Source of the DNA: JACPPO01 sp965262505
GTDB taxonomy: Bacteria > Acidobacteriota > Vicinamibacteria > Vicinamibacterales > UBA2999
Direction of reading: 5' to 3'
Assembly: GCA_965262505.1 (NCBI GenBank)
Contig: CBDHFM010000030.1
Span: 3,100,001 to 3,164,000 of the forward strand
Length of the DNA stretch: 64,000 bases
Shown here: in pieces, positions 39,454 to 46,836 of the stretch
Numbering within the stretch: position 1 is the first letter of the stretch
Layout: every line of letters starts with the position of its first letter
Made by a program: the position numbers and the translations under genes
Notes under the pieces: model-generated
The model's database searches: none
What the model saw: only the letters and a program-made list of their open reading frames with translations
What the model was told of the DNA's origin: nothing

Positions 39454-39756
39454 CTTTCCGTCATGGCGACACTCGGTGAGAATCTGCGCCGCTTGCGAAA
39501 GGCACGCGGAAAGAGTCAAAAGGACATTGCCGGTGCGCTCGGCTACAAGGATCGGAACCCGTTGCAGGTCTGGCGCTGGGAGCGCACAGGGCTACTGCCA
39601 GCCCCAGCGACGATTCAACGACTTGCAGACTTCCTCGAATGCCTACCGAGCGAACTCTTGAAAAACGTCGAGACCGATTACGATCGGCTCCGGGCGAACA
39701 CGTACGGCCTGCGGGCTGGCACCTACCGCCCCCCCACACCGAAGAGATCCCGCTGA
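39454..39756 (+). CDS. XRE-family repressor-like protein
   Basis: 100 residues from ATG 39454 (39466 and 39415 are alternatives). LGENLRRLRKARGKSQKDIA and VWRWERTGLLPAPATIQRLA form the helix-turn-helix. The C-terminus (RAGTYRPPTPKRSR) runs into the 121-base direct repeat. Divergent partner of the 39160-39369 gene. Confidence 0.75.
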   Translation, partial: LSVMATLGENLRRLRKARGKSQKDIAGALGYKDRNPLQVWRWERTGLLPAPATIQRLADFLECLPSELLKNVETDYDRLRANTYGLRAGTYRPPTPKRSR

Positions 39757-39842
39757 CACCACCGTCTTGCACCGTCTGGACGGTCCCCGGAATTTCGCCC
39801 CGGTGTGCGCGCTTCCGCGGCGTCGTCATCGGCGGTAGCCTC
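39722..39842. repeat. 121-base direct repeat, copy B
   Basis: Second copy of 38991-39111, 731 bases downstream. Here it overlaps the last 11 codons of the preceding repressor gene. The intervening cassette could be lost or amplified by recombination between copies. Confidence 0.88.
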
Positions 39843-39850
39843 GATTCGTC

Positions 39851-40060
39851 ATGGCGGTCCTACTGCCTCTCACGACGTGGCCCATCGAGGACGGCCAGCG
39901 CAGCGTTCACGCCGAGCGCGAACTGGTCGATCGCGTCCGGACGGTGGACCTCAGGCGTCGGCTGGAGCGCGACGCCGTGCTGCTCCAGCGCGTCGAGGTG
40001 TTGCGAGCCAAGCTCGTGGCGGGGGTGCAACGTCGGCTCCTGCGAGTGCAGGGGCGCCCT
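39851..40060 (+). CDS. hypothetical protein downstream of repressor cassette 1
   Basis: An open frame from ATG 39851 with a protein-like, charged helical sequence (HAERELVDRVRTVDLRRRLE). It stays open to 40198, but from about 40046 the DNA belongs to the antisense repressor gene, so the gene is probably truncated there. I do not recognise it, and it could be spurious. Confidence 0.35.
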
Positions 40061-40228
40061 CACGGTGCCCCTGCGAGTTCCTTCGGTGCCCGCTTGAGCA
40101 CCTTCTGGCGGGCTGTGTCCGCTGCCAGCTCGGCCTGTTCCAGCGTGTCCAGCGCGGCCGTGACGCGCCGCGCGAAGTCGGCGGGGGGCGTCTGGTAGCC
40201 ATTCAGATAGGCGTTCAGCGAGCTCCTA

Positions 40229-41252
40229 AAGCGCTTTTCAAATAGGCCTTGTACTACCTGGGGCGGTCGTGGTACTTCTGCGCGCACCGATGCAGGAGGC
40301 CCGATGCGTGCCTATTCGATGGATCTGCGAGAGCGGGCGCTCCTCGACAGCGATGCCGGGATGACGGCGGCCGAGGTGGCGGCGAAGTACCGCGTGAGCG
40401 GGTCGTGGGTGCGGCTACTGAAACAGCGGCGGCGCGACACGGGCGAGGTGGCGCCTCGCGTCCAGCGACATGGACGGCGCGGCATGCTTGAGCCGCACCT
40501 ACACACCTTGGCCGCGCTGATTGCGGCGCACCCGGATCGCACGCTGGCTGAGCTGAAGGACGCCCTCGCCACGCCCGCGAGTGTGCCGACGGTCTGGCGC
40601 GCCGTGCGGGCCCTCGGCCTGACCGTTAAAAAACACGGTCCGCCCGTCCGAACACGATCGGCCTGACGTCGCGGCCGCGCGGGTCGCGTGGCACGCGGCG
40701 GCGCCGACCTGGGATGTCGCCCACCTCGTGTTTCTGGACGAAACCGGCAGCACCACCAATCTGCTTCGGCGGTACGGCCGGGCACCGCGCGGCGCGCGCG
40801 TCCACGACCACGCCCCCTGCGGGCGCTGGCAGACCAGCACGTTTCTCGCCGCGTTGCGGGTCACGGGGCTGACCGCACCGGGGGTCTTCGACGGCGCGAT
40901 CGATGGCGAGAGCTTCCGCGCCTACATCGAACAGATCCTGGTGCCGACCCTGCAGCCCGGCGACATCGTCATTGCCGACAATCTCGGGGCCCACAAGGTC
41001 GCCGGCATCCAACGCGCCATCCAGGCCGCCGGGGCCACCCTCTGGTACTTGCCACCCTACAGCCCGGACCTCAATCCCATCGAGCTCTGCTTCGCGAAGC
41101 TCAAGGCCCTCGTTCGCACCGCTCGCTGTCGCAGCACCGAGACGCTCTGGCCGTTCCTCGGCGAGTGCTTGGCGCACTTCAGCCCTGACGAATGCCGCAA
41201 CTATGTTCGGCACTGCGGGTACGCGGCCGCCACACGGTCATGAAAAGCGCTT
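40229..41252 (+). mobile_element. IS630-family element, copy 1
   Basis: 1024 bases with perfect 12-base terminal inverted repeats (AAGCGCTTTTCA and TGAAAAGCGCTT), flanked by the TA duplications typical of IS630/Tc1 elements (40227-40228 and 41253-41254). It carries a two-frame transposase and interrupts a repressor gene. Confidence 0.92.
40304..41243 (+). pseudogene. IS630 transposase, frameshifted
   Basis: N-terminal frame 40304-40666 carries the helix-turn-helix (MRAYSMDLRERALLDSDAG). The catalytic DDE frame carries MFLDETGSTTNLLRRYGRAP, DIVIADNLGAHKVAG and PPYSPDLNPIELCFAKLKA. The frames differ by one base at a run of six A (40628-40633), where the intact relative at 49235 has seven. It may be programmed frameshifting, as in some IS630 members, or inactivation. 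Confidence 0.75.
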
Positions 41253-41402
41253 TAGTGATACGAAGCTGTGCGGCTAGCTGATGCTGCGACACTCCCAACG
41301 CGGCCATTCGGCCCCTAATACTTGAAACTACTTCAATGCTCACGAGACGAAGCATACATAGAACTGAATTCAAGTGTCAACAGCAAAATGCTGATAATTT
41401 CA

Positions 41403-42203
41403 ATGAGGATGCGGGCTGTGAGTTTCGGGAGGCGACTGGCTCAGTCGAGAAAGCGCGCCGGGCTGACTCAAGTACAGCTTGCCGTAGCTTTAGGGGTTCG
41501 CTACGACCACACCATGATTTCTCACGCCGAGGCTGGGCGCTCTTCTCTGCTCTTCGACGGTGCGACGGAGGCCGCTCGGGAACTGGGTGTTTCGCTTGAC
41601 TATCTGGCGGGCCTCACGGACGATCCGACGCCCTCTGCAAAGCTCGCGGAAGTCGCGGCCAAGGTGAGCGAGCTGGAGGACGCCGGAGCGCTGGCCGACC
41701 ACACGCACGGGGTCGACCCGTCCGTCGCGTATCTGTCCGATCTCGCCGTCGCGCCTGGCCTCGCCGTGTCCGCCGAGCCGGTTGAGACCGCTGGCGCCCG
41801 CTGCGTCCAGGCCTGGGACCTCGACGCCGCCGCCGGCGACGGCACCCTCTTCGACGAGGAGACGGCGGTGGGGTGCCTGTCCTTCCGCCGGCAGTGGCTG
41901 GACCGGCACGGCCTCGACGCAACGCGGTGCGCGGTGATCGGCGTCAAGGGCGAGTCGATGGAACCGACGCTGCCCGACGGCTGTTCCATCCTCATCGACC
42001 GCAACCGGCGGAGCCGCCGCGTGGGGCGGATCTACGTGGGGCGCACCGACGACGGGCTGATCGTCAAGCGGGCAGGGAAGAGTCGCGCGGGCCATTGGCA
42101 GCTGGTCAGCGATCACCCGGACAAGCAGGACTGGCCCACGCGGCCCTGGCCCGCCGACGCCGAAGTGATTGGCGAGGTGAAGTGGGCGGCCCGCACGTTC
42201 TAA
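41403..42203 (+). CDS. phage CI-like repressor (HTH plus S24 peptidase)
   Basis: 266 residues from ATG 41403 (41409 is possible). N-terminal helix-turn-helix (SRKRAGLTQVQLAVALGV) and C-terminal LexA/S24 domain with catalytic Ser in GESMEPTLPDG and Lys in GLIVKRAGKS. The linker contains LEDAGALAD. Such proteins self-cleave on RecA activation. Divergent from the IS-split XRE gene, forming repressor cassette 2. Its end GEVKWAARTF is copied in several orphan tails downstream. Confidence 0.85.
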   Translation: MRMRAVSFGRRLAQSRKRAGLTQVQLAVALGVRYDHTMISHAEAGRSSLLFDGATEAARELGVSLDYLAGLTDDPTPSAKLAEVAAKVSELEDAGALADHTHGVDPSVAYLSDLAVAPGLAVSAEPVETAGARCVQAWDLDAAAGDGTLFDEETAVGCLSFRRQWLDRHGLDATRCAVIGVKGESMEPTLPDGCSILIDRNRRSRRVGRIYVGRTDDGLIVKRAGKSRAGHWQLVSDHPDKQDWPTRPWPADAEVIGEVKWAARTF

Positions 42204-42215
42204 GGAATAGCCGTA

Positions 42216-42263
42216 GACGCGGTCGTGCTCGGGTAGGTGATGTGGACGGGGCGGACGCTGTGA
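42216..42263 (+). pseudogene. orphan repressor 3' tail 1
   Basis: Sixteen codons reading DAVVLG-stop-VMWTGRTL-stop, matching the last 16 codons of the downstream S24 repressor (ends DAVVLGQVMWTGRTL at 43675) except for a Gln-to-stop change. No coding body precedes it. Confidence 0.75.
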
Positions 42264-42271
42264 AGAAGCGG

Positions 42272-42302
42272 CGAGGTCAAGTAGGCGGCGCGGACGTTCG
42301 AT
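42272..42302 (+). pseudogene. orphan repressor 3' tail 2
   Basis: Reads GEVK-stop-AARTF, the C-terminus of the 41403 repressor (GEVKWAARTF) with Trp changed to stop. It follows tail 1 by eight bases. Confidence 0.65.
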
Positions 42303-42326
42303 AGGAGGAGAGAGGTAGGAGGGTGT

Positions 42327-42533
42327 ATGTCGGCTGAACTGATCGGGATTCTCGGCGTGGGCGTGGCGTTAGCTGGTCTCATTCTTTCGGGCCAGCATGG
42401 GCTCAATGCGCGAATGGACAAGCTGGAGACGCGGCTCGCCGCCGTCGAGTACGGGCAGGCCAAGCTCGAAGGCTTGCTCGAAGGGCTCCGCGAAGCGATC
42501 GCGGGCCGGCGCGTCTCCGGCGACGCCGCCTGA
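42327..42533 (+). CDS. small membrane-anchored coiled-coil protein
   Basis: 68 residues with a strong AGGAGGGTGT ribosome-binding site. One membrane segment (LIGILGVGVALAGLILSG) is followed by a coiled coil (MDKLETRLAAVEYGQAKLEG). No family recognised. It stands between orphan repressor tails, at the immunity locus, where phages often keep accessory genes such as superinfection-exclusion proteins; that role is speculative. Confidence 0.7.
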   Translation: MSAELIGILGVGVALAGLILSGQHGLNARMDKLETRLAAVEYGQAKLEGLLEGLREAIAGRRVSGDAA

Positions 42534-42537
42534 GAGC

Positions 42538-42573
42538 CTGGGCGAGGTCACGTGGACCGCGCGGACGTTCTAA
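42538..42573 (+). pseudogene. orphan repressor 3' tail 3
   Basis: Reads LGEVTWTARTF-stop directly after the small membrane-protein gene. It resembles both intact repressor ends (GEVKWAARTF and GQVMWTGRTL), with no stop-codon damage. Confidence 0.7.
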
Positions 42574-42650
42574 TCCAGAGAACTCTGCTGGACATCCTAT
42601 CCAAAACGGAATCGGCTCGAAACGCTGTTCCGGCGGGTGCAGGGGCGCCC

Positions 42651-42902
42651 TCACGGTGCCCCTCCGAGTTCCTTCGGTGCCCGCGTGAGCACCTTCTGGC
42701 GGGCTGTGTCCGCGGCCCGCTCGGCCTCTTCCAGCCGATCCAGCGCGGCCGTGACGCGCCGCGCGAAGTCGGCAGGGGGCGTCCGGCGGCCGTTGAGGTA
42801 GCGACTAAACCGTGTGGGCTCGAAGCCCGCTTCCTCGGCCACACGCTCCTGACTCAGGCCAAGGTGGGTGATCCGAATCTTGAGAACATGACTCCGTGTC
42901 AT
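42651..42902 (-). CDS. XRE-family Cro-like regulator, cassette 3
   Basis: 83 residues from ATG 42902; an upstream ATG at 42923 would cross the operators. LGLSQERVAEEAGFEPTRFS is the helix-turn-helix; the C-terminal helix RRVTAALDRLEEAERAADTA is shared with the IS-split gene at 40060. Its start codon overlaps a palindromic operator. Divergent from the S24 repressor at 42917. Confidence 0.78.
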   Translation of the reverse strand: MTRSHVLKIRITHLGLSQERVAEEAGFEPTRFSRYLNGRRTPPADFARRVTAALDRLEEAERAADTARQKVLTRAPKELGGAP

Positions 42903-42930
42903 TGCCCGAACGATACATGACACAGAGTCA
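42889..42930. promoter_or_regulatory. operator pair of repressor cassette 3
   Basis: TGACTCCGTGTCA (42889-42901) and TGACACAGAGTCA (42918-42930) are 13-base inverted repeats of the form TGACNCNGNGTCA, spaced 29 bases. They overlap the starts of both divergent regulators. Confidence 0.7.
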
Positions 42931-43675
42931 TTATGTCAACAAGTCATTGCTGTTAGCCTTGTCCTTGGTGTTTGGGAGGCGATTGGCGGAGGCTCGGAAG
43001 CGGGCCGGCTTATCCCAAGTGGGGCTCGCGGCAGCACTCGGTGATCGGTACGATCAGACGATGATCTCGCACGTTGAGGGCAACCGTCGCGTCCTCCGCA
43101 TTGACGGCCTCACACATGCTGCCCGAGAGCTACAGGTCTCGACGGACTACCTCACCGGCCTCACGGACGACCCTACGCCAGCGGCCAAACTCGCCAAGGC
43201 GCTCGCCCGCGAGCGGGTCAACAAGGTGAGCGAGCTGGAAGACGCCGGGGCGCTGGCCACCGGCAGCCGCGAGTTCAGGCCCGTGTTGCTCACACAGGGG
43301 ACGGGAATCGCGGCGGGCGCCGGAGCCAACGCCGACGACGAGCGCGTGCTGGGCAGCCTCGCCTTTCGCGCCGACTGGCTGCGACGGCACGGCCTAAATC
43401 CGAAGCGCTGCCGGGTGATCGAAGTCACGGGCGATTCGATGGAGCCGACGCTGCAGCACCGCGCGGTGATCCTCGTGGACTTTCAGCGCACCGTACGCCG
43501 GCACAACAAAATCTTCGCGCTGCGCGCCGAGGACGGCCCCGTGGTGAAGCGGCTTCAGCACGCGGATGGCCAAGGCTGGCGGTTAGTCAGTGACAACAGG
43601 GCCTACAAGCCGATCCCGTGGCCGCAAGATGCGGTTGTGTTGGGACAGGTGATGTGGACGGGGAGGACGCTGTAA
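42917..43675 (+). CDS. phage CI-like repressor (HTH plus S24), cassette 3
   Basis: 252 residues from ATG 42917; a later start near LVFGRRLAEA is possible. ARKRAGLSQVGLAAALGDRY is the helix-turn-helix; VTGDSMEPTLQHRAV holds the S24 serine and GPVVKRLQHA the lysine. Clearly paralogous to the 41403 repressor, with shared STDYLTGLTDDPTP and VSELEDAGALA segments. This is the most intact repressor pair in the element. Confidence 0.85.
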   Translation: MTQSHYVNKSLLLALSLVFGRRLAEARKRAGLSQVGLAAALGDRYDQTMISHVEGNRRVLRIDGLTHAARELQVSTDYLTGLTDDPTPAAKLAKALARERVNKVSELEDAGALATGSREFRPVLLTQGTGIAAGAGANADDERVLGSLAFRADWLRRHGLNPKRCRVIEVTGDSMEPTLQHRAVILVDFQRTVRRHNKIFALRAEDGPVVKRLQHADGQGWRLVSDNRAYKPIPWPQDAVVLGQVMWTGRTL

Positions 43676-43693
43676 GCCAGCTCAAGTCAGTGC

Positions 43694-43724
43694 TTGACAG
43701 GCTGTTCTCTATATGAGAACATAC
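43694..43724 (+). promoter_or_regulatory. toxin-antitoxin promoter with palindromic operator
   Basis: TTGACA at 43694-43699 is followed after a 17-base spacer by GAACAT. A perfect 19-base palindrome TGTTCTCTATATGAGAACA (43703-43721) overlaps the spacer and -10, as expected for autoregulation by the antitoxin. Confidence 0.7.
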
Positions 43725-43729
43725 CTCTA

Positions 43730-43990
43730 GTGGGGGCAGGCAAGAGGATCGAGTGGGCGACGAAGGCGGTCAAGGATCTGCGGCGGCTGGCCGCGCCCGT
43801 GCGCACGCGGATTATCGCCAAGATCGAACAGTACGCCGCCGACCCGGCCTCGCTGGCCAACAACGTGATTCAGCTCACCAACAGCCCGTATCGGCGACTC
43901 CGAATCGGCGACTATCGGGTCCTCTTCCGTGGCGACACGCAGTCGACCGTGGTCTTGAGAGTGCGACACCGGAGCGACGCATATGACTGA
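43730..43990 (+). CDS. RelE/ParE-superfamily toxin (HigB-like)
   Basis: 86 residues from GTG 43730, chosen because upstream codons fall in the promoter palindrome. RIEWATKAVKDLRRLAAPVR, LTNSPYRRLRIGDYRVLFRG and VVLRVRHRSDAYD are the core RelE fold, probably cutting mRNA on the ribosome. It overlaps the antitoxin gene by eight bases. Confidence 0.85.
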   Translation: MGAGKRIEWATKAVKDLRRLAAPVRTRIIAKIEQYAADPASLANNVIQLTNSPYRRLRIGDYRVLFRGDTQSTVVLRVRHRSDAYD

Positions 43991-44315
43991 CACCATCACT
44001 CTGACACGGGTGCAGTACGAGACCCTGATCGCCGAGAAGGAAGCGCTGCAGGATCAGGTCGCCGCACTCGACGCCGACGATGGCACCCGTATTCCGCATG
44101 AGGTGGCACTCGCCATCATCCGGGGCGAGCGCCCGATTGTCGCGTTCCGCACCTATCGCGGCGTCACGGTGCGCGATCTGGCGGCCCGCGCGGGCATCGC
44201 TCCAGGCTACCTGTCCGAGATCGAACGCGGGCGCAAACCCGGCTCCGCGACCGCGCTGTTCCGGATTGCCGAAGCCCTTGGGACCACGATTGACGCCTTG
44301 GTGACACTTCGGTGA
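43983..44315 (+). CDS. XRE-family antitoxin (HigA-like)
   Basis: 110 residues. An N-terminal helical part (TRVQYETLIAEKEALQDQVA) is followed by a helix-turn-helix (GVTVRDLAARAGIAPGYLSE, IERGRKPGS). Toxin-first order is the HigBA arrangement. It would neutralise the toxin and repress the shared promoter. It stabilises the element or is a leftover of it. Confidence 0.82.
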   Translation: MTDTITLTRVQYETLIAEKEALQDQVAALDADDGTRIPHEVALAIIRGERPIVAFRTYRGVTVRDLAARAGIAPGYLSEIERGRKPGSATALFRIAEALGTTIDALVTLR

Positions 44316-44324
44316 TGTCCTGAC

Positions 44325-45378
44325 ATGGGCCGCCAAGGCTCCCGTCGCCGGGTCGCCACGGGCCTCTACCGGGACGGCTCCGGCCTGGCCGCCGCCGTCC
44401 ACGCCAACGGCTACCGGCGCGAGCTCCGCTTTCCGGCGACAACCCCGCTGCGCACCGTCCGCGCCGCCGCCGACGAACTCCGCGCGCAGTTCCGCAAGCT
44501 GCCGACCAGCGAGCGGTCCACGCTGGCGGCGGATGCCCCGCGCTACCTGCAGCGCGTCGAGGCCACGCTCGCCAGCTTCGTGGATCGGAAGCGCCACCTC
44601 GAGGCTTGGCTCCCGCGCTTCGGCCATCTCCGCACGCTGACGCTCGGTCAGCACACGGCCGCACTTAACGATCAGTTGCGCCGCTGGCGGGAGCGGCTCT
44701 CGCCGTCGAGTTGCAACCAGCGCCGCGACGCGCTGACCAACTGCGTGAAGGTGCTCTACGGCCGGCGTGGCGCTGGAACTCGTGGACGTGATCCGCTTCC
44801 AGATGCCGCTTCCGGTGGCCCGGTGGATTCCTCGGGCCCGCATCGACGCGGTGCTCGCGGCGCTCCCGCCGGGCAAGATTGCGGCGCGCTTGCGCCTCAT
44901 GCACTGGACGGGCATGCGCCCGTCGCAAATGGGCCGTTTGACGGCCAAGGACTTCCACCTCGACGAGCCCATTCCGTTCGTCGTCGTGCCGCAAGGCAAG
45001 CGCGGGCTGTCCGCGATGGTGCCGCTCGTCCCCGAAGGGCTGGAGGCCGCGCGGGCGTTCTTCGCCGCGGAGGCCTTCGGGCCGTGGAGTTGTTCAAGCA
45101 CCAACGCGACGATTGCGCGGGCGGCCGCGAAGGCCCACGTCGAGCCCTTCACGGTGTATCGTATTCGGCATGCGTTCGCGGCCGGGCTGCGGCACACGGG
45201 CGCGGACGTGGCCGACATTCAGGATCTGTACGGGCATACCGACCCGCGCACGACGCGGATCTACGCGCGGGAGAGCCTGACGAAGCACCTGGCCGCCATT
45301 GCCCGGCTGCGGCCACAGCTGGGCGAGAACGTGGCACCGAAACGTGGCACCAACCAGCGTAATGCTGTAACACATTGA
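44325..45378 (+). pseudogene. tyrosine-recombinase integrase, frameshifted
   Basis: The N-terminal frame (44325 to about 44760) carries the arm/core-binding part ending NQRRDALTNCVKVLYGR. The catalytic domain is in a +1 frame (44767-45378) with Arg in HWTGMRPSQMG, His-x-x-Arg in RIRHAFAAG, YGHTDPRTT and the catalytic tyrosine in RIYARESL. A single-base indel near 44755-44770 separates them. It ends 10 bases before the tRNA-Ser gene it targeted. Either a true pseudogene or a sequencing error. Confidence 0.85.
45331..45351. other. candidate integrase arm-type sites, right end
   Basis: Two GTGGCACC words (45331-45338 and 45344-45351), 13 bases apart inside the integrase 3' end, mirror the spacing and sequence of the pair at 34721-34741 by the left junction. 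Confidence 0.55.
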
Positions 45379-45388
45379 TTTTAAACGA

Positions 45389-45478
45389 GGAGGGATGGCC
45401 GAGTGGGCGATGGCGGCGGTCTTGAAAACCGCTGTACCCGCAAGGGTACCGGGGGTTCGAATCCCTCTCCCTCCGCCA
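45389..45478 (+). tRNA. tRNA-Ser (anticodon TGA), reconstituted at attR
   Basis: 90 bases including CCA. Acceptor GGAGGGA pairs with TCCCTCC; the anticodon stem GCGGT/ACCGC holds loop CTTGAAA, giving UGA; a long variable arm (TACCCGCAAGGGTA) is typical of serine tRNA; the T arm reads GGGGGTTCGAATCCCTC. The first 39 bases are duplicated at 34575-34613, so its 5' half came with the integrated element. Confidence 0.95.
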
Positions 45479-45778
45479 CGCATTTAACTTATTGATATGA
45501 CTGCGCTTTTCATAGATTCTGTTCCCGATTTTCCGCCAGTTTCCGGGCGTTTGCCAACGCTCCCGGGATGGCCCGTGTTGGCAGAGACGCTTCGGTGCGG
45601 CGTGACGCACGGTTTGCGTGTGATCGTCTCTCGCGGCTTTTTTCGTGGTACGGGTTTTGAGTTTGTTGGAGTCCCCGGACGGTGGGATCAGGCACGACGT
45701 AGCGAACAGACGGCGACGACGGGCCATCGGCTATGAGCAGCCGTACATCGGCGATTCAGACCGGGAATGGATCGAAGA
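45479..45778. other. region without an evident gene
   Basis: 300 bases between tRNA-Ser and the truncated recombinase. Short open frames here show no protein-like pattern. It may be the original right flank of the tRNA gene. Confidence 0.5.
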
Positions 45779-46795
45779 TCAGGAGGGCGCGAACCCGAGC
45801 CGCGCCCGCTGCGCCGGCCATGTGAGAGGGAGCCGCGTATCGCGCATGAGCCGGTTGGCGGTCAGCTCGGGTGGCTGGCGGCCGTCGATGATCGCCGCGA
45901 CGATATCGGGGGCGAGGCAGCCAAGGCGCAACAGCCGCGTGACATAGGAGGCGGAGACGCCGTCGGCGCAGGCGATCTGCTGCAGGGTAAGATCGGGATG
46001 TTGCGCCAATCGATCCTGGATCGCGAAGGCCCTGAGCAAGAGTCGGATCAGGCTCGGGTCCGGTGTGGGGTTTGGATGGGCGCCCGGGATGATCAGTGTC
46101 ATGCCCATGCCGGCGCGTTTGAGGACGGTTGGAATAGGGAGGGCGATCGGCTGGCCGGCTGACGCATTGCCCCGCCTTGGGGTCCTGACCGGGCGGCTTT
46201 CAGGACCGGCCAGGAGCCTTTTCAGGGCAGGGGCGGGGTCGATCTCGAGGGTGAGACCATCGGGCCGAATGACGACCCGCCGGATGAAGGCGTTGAGATA
46301 CGGCTTCGCGTCCGCCGGCGCCAGGCAGGGCCAACGCTCGGCGAGCGCCTTGGCGTTGGCGAGCAGGACGGCATGGGCCGGTGCGTCCAGCGGATCACCC
46401 GCGACGATCCCACTGACCGCCGCGGCATCGCCGAGCCAATCCCTAAGACGGGTGGTTACGAGGGCCTCGAGGTCCGCCGCCGGCAGGCGCCAGCCCGTGC
46501 GCTCCGCTGTTTTGCCGTCGGTGATGAGGTGACGGGAGACGTAGTAGCGGTAGCGCCGTCCCTGCTTGAGCGCGTGGCTCGGCGTGAGGCCCTCACCCTG
46601 CTCGTCGACGATAAGACCCGTGAGCAGGCTGGGTTGCCGGGGCCCTTCCCGGCGCTCGCCGTTGGTGTTGGCGGCGAGGATACCCTGAACTTCGTCCCAC
46701 AGGAATGGGTCGATGATCGCCTCATGCTGGCCGGGATAGGCTTTGTCCTTGTGGACGATCTCGCCCCGATAGATACGATTGAAACCCCAAGACAC
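45779..46795 (-). pseudogene. C-terminal part of a large serine recombinase
   Basis: 338 residues beginning within the recombinase domain: NRIYRGEIVHKDKAYPGQHE, then EAIIDPFLWDEVQGIL, a zinc-ribbon-like region and a C-terminal helix-turn-helix (LTLQQIACADGVSASYVTRL). The N-terminal catalytic resolvase domain (with the serine) is missing; an IS5 copy lies 41 bases upstream. It once served another integrative element. Confidence 0.8.
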
Positions 46796-46836
46796 CGGTA
46801 ACAGATCTCGTTCTCTTCTCTTGGCAGTAGGCCTAG

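Larger units (their letters stand above)
40060..41355 (-). pseudogene. XRE repressor gene split by an IS630 element
   Basis: The 5' part (ATG 41355 to 41253, LRLVSIEVVSSIRGRMAALG, QHQLAAQLRIT) and 3' part (40228 to 40060, SSLNAYLNGYQTPPADFARR) rejoin exactly when the IS630 copy 40229-41252 and one TA are removed, giving RITRSSLNAYLNG across the join with no frameshift. The restored protein is about 91 residues and about 85% identical at its C-terminal end to the intact 42651-42902 gene. A GC-rich hairpin (40049-40073) overlaps the stop. Confidence 0.85.

Noticed and set aside
40049..40073. GC-rich hairpin at the repressor gene end as a firm terminator
   Set aside because: A good stem, and repeated at 42640-42664, but without a U-tract and within coding sequence, so mentioned only as a hairpin.
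45479..45778. Small open frames right of the tRNA
   Set aside because: No ribosome-binding site, no recognisable motif, and mutually overlapping on both strands.
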